From contig OU612067.1 of assembly GCA_914767715.1 (NCBI GenBank), forward strand, positions 7,070,001-7,134,000: a stretch of 64,000 bases of DNA, read 5' to 3'. The notes below the pieces were generated by a model. It did not search any database and was not told where the DNA came from. It saw only the letters and a list, made by a program, of their open reading frames with translations. Positions within the stretch are counted from its first letter, which is position 1. Each line of letters starts with the position of its first letter. The DNA is from Membranipora membranacea (Eukaryota > Bryozoa > Gymnolaemata > Cheilostomatida > Membraniporidae). The translations under genes and the position numbers were made by a program. Below, one piece after another: positions 56,201-64,000 of this stretch.

Positions 56201-59200
56201 CTTTAGGTTTCTTGTACTGCTGGAGCACTATAACACTGTTCTCAGTTATAGACGAGATGTTTAGTGACCATGACAGAGATCGATGTGGTGACTTGCTGTA
56301 CATGGATCTGCTGACAATATAGCAGCCAGTCTGTTTTACTGTACTTATAACTGAATGGTCTCCGATAGGCACTTGATTACAAACTGGAAATAAACAATGA
56401 CTCATACATATTCATACTGCCTCACCATATACAGTCAGGAGGTAAATTACACATTCATAACTGTTCAACTGTGCGTCATTATACACCACATTGTTTATGC
56501 CTAAAGCCAAGCCAATGTTGAAGTTTTTTTTGCATATTTGTGAGTTTTTACCACTGTCATACGGTATGACCATGGTAAATACTCACATTATGCAAAAAAA
56601 ACATTTCCCATTTGGTTGAACAGAGAGGGTGCTAATGGCCATCTTTACAAAGAAATACACCTTTATATGATAACTTGTTTTTTTTGTTTAGTTTGTTCCC
56701 AGCAAAAACAAAAAAAGTGGCTACGTGACAAGGCTAATAATTGACAATTGTATGAGTTAATAAAAATTTCCTAAAGCAAAAGCTGTCAGAATATCTGTAT
56801 TGGTAACAGTTTTGAGTGCAGGTTTGGATGACAGGTTCACCTAAATTTAAGGTCCTCTCAAAGCGACTTTTTTTCTCGCAAAACTTGCAGTTTTGGACAA
56901 TTTTCAGAAAGGTGCTTTTTATAAATAATAAATTCATTAAACTTATTAAAAGCAGTAACAGAAACAATTTTGATTTAAAGATCGTTATTAATGGCACGAT
57001 ATTCTCCCTAGAGCAGTCATGTTTTATGTAGAAATAGCGTTAAGTCATGAAGCGTCATGAAGCATGACGTCAATATTTTGATACTATTTGGAATATAAAT
57101 CACAATGATTACCGAAAATAAGTTGGAGTTTTATTTCTTCCACAAAGCATGGTGTGTCCAGGGTTAGATTGCAAACCCAAGAACACGAAAACATCCTGTT
57201 CCTGTGTCCGTATTGTTCTTTGAATGGTATTTATTATCACTTTGTATTCTAACATAACACATGCTTCTTCAGAATGGTTGACCTACCACAACTATAGGCC
57301 TAGGGGAAGGCGGGGCACGTTGAGCCATGGGGCATGTTGATCCACCCCACTTATTTCAAATACCATTTTATGTTTTGAGTTTTTCCCTCCATCAGAGGTC
57401 ATGTGACCAAAGGCACCCTTTTTGAGCAGACAAAAAGAAAGATAGCTAGGGAAGATAATTATTGAGTTTTTCATTGTTTTTAGCGTACAAAGTAAATACT
57501 GCGCCAATCGACGGAAATGTCATTTATTCCCAACAAGGCGTGACTGAGAAGTTGCAACTTTTATTATGTGATAACATCATATTTAGTCTCAAAATCACAT
57601 AATCTAAACTTATCTCTGATGGAGAGATTTTGTTGACCTCGAATTGAAAGTGAATAACAGGCTGTTGGGGCACGTTGAGCCATGCCCGTTGGAGCACGTT
57701 GAGCCATGCTCCGCAGTATATAAATGTTATATGATGAAAGTGTATATGAAGTATATGTACACAAAAACAAAAAAATTGCAATTGATGTTTCTTTAATGAA
57801 GTCAGCAATTACTCTGAGCTCACTCTTCCCTTCACTTATCACCAAGTTTGCCGTGTGCAAGTTTTCCTCTACCACAAAAATTTAAGACATTTATTTGTGT
57901 TGCGAATTATATTTTATAGTTCACTTGAGTGAAAAAATGCGCTGTTGCAAAGAATTTGGTTCCTTTCCTTTATTTCTTATGGTTGCAATGAATTAAAAAG
58001 TTATCACCAGCAAAGAGATGACCATAACAGAGGGGGTCAACGTGCCCCATTCAAAATGCGGACCCGGCTCAACGTGCCCCGTGCTTGGGGCACGTTGAGC
58101 CACTTCCCAATTTTTTTTGAAACAGCAATATTTCCTTTTCTTGCTGCAATAGGTTTCTGACCTCACTCATGTTGATGGAAGACATGAAGACCTATTTCAG
58201 TGCCAATTTTTGTTAATCTGGCACAATTCAACTGCATGTTACAATAAAATATGTAAAAACTGGCTCAAAGTACCCCGCCTTCCCCTATGCTGTGTACACT
58301 AATGCAACATTCATTTCAGGGTATGGTGGGTATTTTCATTGTTTAGTTTTTGACATGAGGCACATTAGTATTGAGGAGAGTGTCATTAATCCTTCATAAA
58401 TCATGGTTCTCTTTAGTATGATGTGGTCTTTCCTGGCTGATAATAAAACTACTAACGCATGAGTTAATTTTTCAGAACTTCTGTTCACTCAGACAAAGAC
58501 CGATGGTCCCAAAAGCCAAATCTCAAAACATTCTGATCCAATGACACTAGTACAGACTTTGCTCAATAAGAACAAAATTTGGTCGTCTCAGAGGTCGAGC
58601 TCACTGTATTTACTGACCTTTGTAAAACAGCTGGAAAGATTCATTATCTGTCTTTGTAATATCTATTGAGATTTGATCCGATGACTGGCCGGTGAAGAGG
58701 ACATAGCCGTTGTCCTGCTGACTATTGTCTGCATTCTCGAGATCACTGGGGCATCCAGAAGACTCACTCATGGCTGACACAATAGTGACACTACCACTGA
58801 TGTTTTTAGGGAAAGGGTGGCATTTTTCTACCTCTACACTGTAGTTACACGTAGCACCATTTCCATTCTCAAGCAAAAAGTTTGTGCGATCATCATACGT
58901 CATTATTTTAATCCACGAGTTGGCTTCAACGTCAAAATCCACTGCACACTCTCCCCATGTACTTGTGATGTTGAGTATACCTTGAGCGCTGCCGGTTGTA
59001 TTGACGGTTAGGCGGTTGGTCTCTGTCTCACATATATTATACTTCGACAGTTTCTCCGCATCCGCAAAGCACACTGACTGTGAGCAGTGATCACAGAATC
59101 CCGCAAAGATCTGTTCACTAACTACAAAACAAACCACACCAATAAGAAGGGACCCATGGATATACAACCCAAGAACTCTCGAGTGAGTGGAGACACCACA

Positions 59201-59743
59201 ATGTACAGCAAAAGTTTGGACTGATTACCTTCATATTATAAGTAAAATATGACTGATGAAATGTTGTGGAAATACTCTTCTTGGAAGAACGGTTTAGATC
59301 ATTCCGTTTCCCTAGAAAGAGCTGAGTAATACTCGATTCATGGAAACACTGATAATTTCGTGCTCAGTGAGGAGGCTGAGCTCCCAGTTGTCTTTGCAAA
59401 CTTGCATCTATCAGCTTGAAGGTCCGAATGTTAAGATCATAGAATATGTATCCAAGAGTTAAAGTTCCCGCTCGGGGCAGTTTGTATTATAGTTTGAGCT
59501 TGATCTCTGACGCTGATAAAAGAAGCCCAGAAGGCTGACTTGATACCACAGATCGCTGCCATCCCTCTGACTTGGGTGTCATCAGACTGATTACTCATGT
59601 AGATAGTAATGGTCCACCAGCCATCACTTACAGTTTCTGCTAATTATGATATGTAAATATCACCTACCTATTGTTTGAAGGGTAATCAAGATGTAGATAG
59701 CCGTTCGATACATAATAGCAGTGTTATCTCCAAGCAGACCCAT
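50249..59743 (-). CDS. Single-pass CUB-domain receptor with tyrosine-repeat tail (983 aa)
   Basis: Type I membrane protein, family not recognised. Nine exons (minus): 59743-59668, 59121-58618, 56383-56018, 55847-55647, 55075-54647, 54079-53917, 53301-53264, 52398-52176, 51200-50249; 2952 nt in one frame. Signal-type N-terminus (IYILITLQ), then four ectodomain exons of phase 1-1: two Cys-containing domains I cannot name (27-316), a Sushi-like unit (317-383, ending WNVPPYDC), and a CUB-like domain (384-526, with GQFRGFFIDY). Many N-glycosylation sequons. Membrane span about 545-567, then KLKRG. The 415-residue tail has VYYEIGDL and HYYTDI near the membrane, a possible SH3 ligand PELPKQ, and repeats of (G)(I/V)Y(V/I)TNS(D/E)L around Tyr760, 800, 837 and 878, with Cys at 927. 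No kinase. Suggests a phosphotyrosine docking receptor; ligand unknown. Confidence 0.78.
54548..54593. repeat. Short hairpin ATTATCAACCAC / GTGGTTGATAAT
   Basis: Small inverted repeat in a receptor intron, preceded by GAGGCATTATCAACCAC, which recalls the interior of the composite element at 12638-12746. Confidence 0.6.
57303..58285. mobile_element. 983-bp inverted-repeat element rich in GGGGCACGTTGAGCC
   Basis: Ends GGGGAAGGCGGGGCACG and inverse (CCCCGCCTTCCCC), flanked by TA. The word GGGGCACGTTGAGCC or close variants appears about eight times, in both orientations, clustered at 57312-57343, 57667-57705 and 58035-58101 plus the right end. No transposase frame seen. It lies in intron 2 of the receptor gene. 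Confidence 0.75.
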
Positions 59744-60521
59744 TCTGTATCTCCTCAGATATTTGGATTTTTTAAATCACTTTACAACAAAAAACTCGCA
59801 CCTCTCTAGTATCTCTGATATTATTCAACACGAAGATGAGTATTAGGAGCGATGGCTTGTGGTACATGACCAAACCTTACAAGGATATATATCGCATGTT
59901 CTCATTGGATACTCATATTTTATTTCCTTATGGAGAAAACAGAACTTGAAGTTTTTATAAGAGTGCTTATTTCCTTGGCAATAGAAGTCAACCGCATCTG
60001 TCAGATACATCATACGGTCATAAATCAAACTTAGCCTTGCAAAATAACATATGAATAGTCGATAGCCAATAACTGATATATTGACATGCAAATTTATGGT
60101 GGAGCACTATTGCCACCAAAACAGAAAAACCAAATGTTCAATGTGTTGAGCATGAAAATAATGACGTTAAATTCTTCAAACAGTCTCAAAAGGATGTAAA
60201 CCAATAAGTCTAATTGTTTTTTCCATCACTGGAGGTCAAGTAATGAACAAATCATGAATTCAATGTGTCATAACAGACTCAAATCCTCATAAACCAACCA
60301 CAAAATTTAGATTATCAGAAGGATACAGCCATGCTTCACCAATCCAACAAAGACAAGTCTTTACTTCTTAAATAGACTGAATTCCATATATTAGCATGTT
60401 TATGATTACATTACATGTTATCTTCTCCTTCTCCGTTATTAAATGGACATTTTCTGTGAGTGGCTGGGCTCAAATCTCACCTCAGCATGTGAAGAAAAAC
60501 AAAACGAGGGAATACAACTCC
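59744..60521. other. Intergenic, receptor promoter and PSME3IP1 3' end
   Basis: No further gene seen. The receptor start ATG at 59743 is close to the left edge of this interval; no TATA box stands out. Confidence 0.4.
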
Positions 60522-63129
60522 TCAATTGTCATCACTGTCCGTATCGGAGTAGTCCCCTGTATATAGAAAAACAATACAGTAAGTAAATGTTAAACTTGTA
60601 ATCATCATATATCTCAAGCAGCCAGATAACTCCCAACAGACTTGATTACCAATGCTATAACCAAGGAGTAACAGGCTGTTACTCTTTGCTATAACCTGAG
60701 ATGAAATGGCCATAAGGTAATTTTGAGCGTTCCTAAACACATTAAATTTTTCATACCTGTGTCAAATTAAGTTAATACTTGGAAAATTCAGAGAGCTGAT
60801 TAAGAGGGCTGACCTACCTAGTCCTGCTAGAGCGCCTAAACCAGTCGGCTTTTTCTCTGTGGTAGGAGATACTGCAGTGGTTGTTTCTGAAGTAACGACA
60901 GATGCTAAAGCAAAGGAAACTTGACAGTTAATGAGGAATCAGCCAGTTCCTTATACGTGGTGACAAAAAATGTTGCATTGAAAGGATTATGACACTACCA
61001 TTTTTTATGGACATATATCATTCATAGAGCAATTGAGTGAAGATGAGTCCCCTAAGCAACACTCTCATTGTAGTTAAGAGACCAGGAACTATCAAAATAT
61101 CTCAAAATTACATTTTAACCGACTCAGTTGGACAAAATTTTATGATTATACATTTAGTTGGATTTGTGTCTCATACCTTTACTATCGTTACCTTCTGCCT
61201 TGTTATCTACTCCGTTCTTTAACTTCTTAGCTGGTACTTCTTCAGGTTCTGATACCCTGTTATGTTGATAGAGGTAATCAAATACAGAAAAGATTATTTT
61301 TTTAATGAATTTCTCAGTCATTATATAAATTGTATTTTTATTCACAAGACAACAGTTCCATCTTCAAGGTGTTTCCCAGGCTGGTATTGTTACCACTGAG
61401 AACATAGATCTGGCATGATGTTGTGATGCCCAAAATAAAAAGAGGGATATGGCAATACATACAGCACATACGTTAAACAAGGCATAATGCACACACTAAC
61501 CTCTTCTTTTTAATTACTCCAGCCAGTAAGCTCTTTTGTGACTTGACAGGTTTCTGAGGCAGCGGTTTGTTAGTTGGCTTCTTAGCGACAGAATTCAATT
61601 CTTCTTCTTGTGTAGCTGTCCTATCATACACTAGTGATGACTGTGAGGAAAATTAACAAAATATCAAGAGAATGGAAGAAAAGAAGAACCCCGCTGTGCA
61701 GTGAATCAGTCCGGGTAAGATTGTAAAACTACTGAGAATGACTGCTACAATAATCATGGTCCATATACATATCGAACAGAAAGCAACTTGATTTAATTTG
61801 TCAAAATGATGAATTTAACTCGCATATTATCATGAACACACCTTGTATTCAGCTAATAGCAGTTGTTCTTCTATAGCTTTATCTTGTTCTTCTTGTTCTC
61901 GATGTTTAGAAACTGTATCTAAGAACTCAATCTCATCATTCTCCAATCCTCGTATCATGTTACCTGTAACATAAACAAACTCAAAGTCAATCATGTGACT
62001 ATGAAGTTATATTGATGGAGAAGTCTATTTTCCAGGAAATCTTTTCATTCATTCTATGTAATCATTGTATCATCAACGTGTCATTATTATATCCTTGTAG
62101 CATCTAGACATAAAGTAATACATGTGGAAAACTCTCATTTGTACAATTTCGATCACGTTCAGTTAGAGATGATATATTTAACCAAAGAGGTACATTCAAT
62201 AATTGATCATAATGTGCTCATTAAAATCAGTATCGCTCAAATATAAATAATTGAGGATTGTATCTCAGATTGGGTCACCTTAAAAGCAAATGATTTGCAC
62301 AAGCTGATAGGCAAAATGAGGATATTAAATCAATGAAAAAGGTGAAATAGTGACGTGACTTTGAAAATCAGTTTCTGCAAATAACTTGCCGATTAGGTGA
62401 CAATGCTGGGATAGAAGCATACACATGCTTTCCCTATTCACTTTTTATCTTTGTATGCGTTCAGACTGTCAGCAAGTAATAAATGGCAACTTATGGATAA
62501 GGATTGCAAATTGCGATGATTCACCTAACAAACCAAATTTTGTTAATTGATAAATTCACTTACTAAGCCTGTGGGCCTCGTCATGTTCCTCCTGCTTTTT
62601 TATGCGGTTCGACTCGAGCCGCTCGAACAAACTCCTCGGGTCATAAACTTCTTCTGGAGCTTCTGCAATCAGACATCACAGGCTGTGATAGACATTAAAT
62701 AGACCAAGATGAGCTCTATCACTGCTGCATTTTTTGACAGACCTTAAATGCAATGGCTCATATATATGCACATACATACATACTACATATACCGAACACT
62801 ATTACAGTCTACATTGTCACTATTTTAAAATCTCACATATCAAATGTGTCAGTAATTCAGCTAAGACTAGCACAGACGGAGGTTGATTTTCCAGTTGTGT
62901 TCATGTAGACCAGTTAGACAAAGTTTGGGATGCGACATGGCAAGTAGTAATAGTAGTGTGTAAAGCAGAATACTATTTTTACTGGACATATTTTTTTAAC
63001 TCCTTGTATTTACTAACCCTCTGGTTGATGAGGTTGTCTTACTTTCTCCCACTCTTCTTGCCTCTTCTTTTTAGCATCAGCGATATCATCCTCCGATATA
63101 AATTTCTTGAAAGTGGGCAGTTCAGCCAT
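60522..63129 (-). CDS. PSME3IP1: PSME3-interacting protein (FAM192A/NIP30 family), 224 aa
   Basis: Nuclear protein that binds the proteasome activator PA28-gamma (PSME3) and tunes the nuclear proteasome. Seven exons (minus): 63129-63018, 62662-62564, 61963-61842, 61640-61501, 61256-61177, 60904-60818, 60556-60522; 675 nt in one frame. The N-terminal NIP30 signature is clear: FISEDDIADAKKKRQEEWEK, then PEEVYDPRSLFERLE, then MIRGLENDEIEFLDTVS, followed by a Glu/Gln-rich helix. A Lys-rich middle (AGVIKKRR) follows, and the end GLGDYSDTDSDDN matches the acidic Ser-rich tail that in the human protein is phosphorylated by CK2 and needed for PA28-gamma binding (known from the family). Human protein is about 254 aa, so this is slightly short but complete. 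Confidence 0.9.
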
Positions 63130-64000
63130 AACTTCCTATCAACAAGGAAAAGCATTAAAATTGTAGAACAGTATAGTAAAATAACAGCTAGGTTATAGGT
63201 ACTAGCCTACAACTTCTATCTTCGCTTAGGCCTGCTAGTTCAAGCCATTGAGTACTAACCTAACTTTAACATCACGGATAGTTAATCTGGTTGAGCTTCT
63301 TATTGATAATTGCAAGGTCACAGCTTTGATTTTCATCAGTTGATGCTCATGATTTGACCAATGAACTCTTCCTCAGTGATTTGACTTTCACCGTAATTTT
63401 ATCATAGCAGGATTGGGGCTGTTGGTATGATCCGAAGTTGGGAGTCACTAAAAGGAGTATTACAAATTGGCAAATCATACCATTAACGCTAAGGGTCCAT
63501 GCAGAAGCATGTTATTAGTTTAATCCTATTATCTGTGTATGAACCCATTCAGTTTTTGAAATGTTTGACATAAAGCTGATATTATTATTAGATTGGTTAT
63601 GATAAATGCAAGGTCACCATATATCATTACAACCGCTGAAAAATCGTTACAATGAATACACGTCATACTCATGAATAAGTGCGTATTTTTCTTAGAAAAA
63701 TGTTAATTTTCAACCCATTTCCTTCAATTCTGGGTAAACATTTAGTTGCCTTCCAACTCTCTCCTCATCCTGACTGCAATGAACTAAACCTTTAGTTCAT
63801 TACTGTCCGTTCATTAGTTTAGTTTAGTTCATTGCTGTTTAGTTCTTTGCTGACTGTATGTATGACCATTATATGTGATCAGGGAGAATTGTTCCTGATG
63901 TGATATAGACATGCAATAGTCTTGCTAGATAACACCAAGGAGTTGGTTACATTGTCAATTGAATATTTCTAGTCACCAATAACATTTACAAATGACAACT
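63130..64000. other. Right edge, upstream of PSME3IP1
   Basis: AT-rich, with a palindromic cluster at 63779-63837 made of AATGAACTAAA and TTTAGTTCATT, the same word as in the palindrome at 24026-24053. No gene recognised. Confidence 0.5.

Overview
This is a 64 kb piece of an AT-rich, intron-containing animal genome. Short introns, compact spacing, metazoan-type genes (a Golgi GalNAc-transferase, ependymin-related secreted proteins, a CUB-domain receptor) and many small palindromic transposons fit a compact invertebrate. A sponge or other early-branching animal is my guess, but the sequence alone does not settle it. All multi-exon models below were built by eye from splice sites and reading phase. 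Each complete main model joins into one uninterrupted frame.

Layout, left to right. 1-3403 (+): last four exons of an IFRD1/2-like gene, running in from the left. 6711-8681 (+): intronless coding region for a 656-residue multi-pass membrane protein I do not recognise. About 8.68-26.4 kb: a tandem segmental duplication carrying two intact ependymin-related genes (-), at 10178-13517 and 20560-23007. The two copies have since been loaded with different transposons. 26615-30746 (-): a nucleolin-like RNA-binding protein with an acidic N-terminus, two RRMs, RGG tracts and three CCHC zinc knuckles. 31103-36885 (+): mitochondrial complex III core protein 2 (UQCRC2), divergent from the nucleolin gene across a 356-bp shared promoter. 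39829-48941 (-): polypeptide GalNAc-transferase with two alternative versions of one catalytic-domain exon. Antisense to it, at 46346-47248 (+), is a small gene resembling BORC subunit BORCS8. 50249-59743 (-): a 983-residue single-pass receptor with CUB and Sushi-like ectodomains and a long cytoplasmic tail carrying tyrosine motifs about every 40 residues. 60522-63129 (-): a PSME3IP1/FAM192A homologue.

The genes do not form a pathway. The housekeeping ones cover translation and ribosome biogenesis (nucleolin-like), respiration (UQCRC2), proteasome regulation (PSME3IP1) and Golgi O-glycosylation (GALNT). The unusual items are the GALNT exon pair, the tyrosine-repeat receptor, the nucleolin/zinc-knuckle fusion, the mosaic ependymin duplication, a set of CTAG-ended palindromic mini-transposons with 7-bp target duplications, and a CTCF-like word in the shared nucleolin/UQCRC2 promoter.
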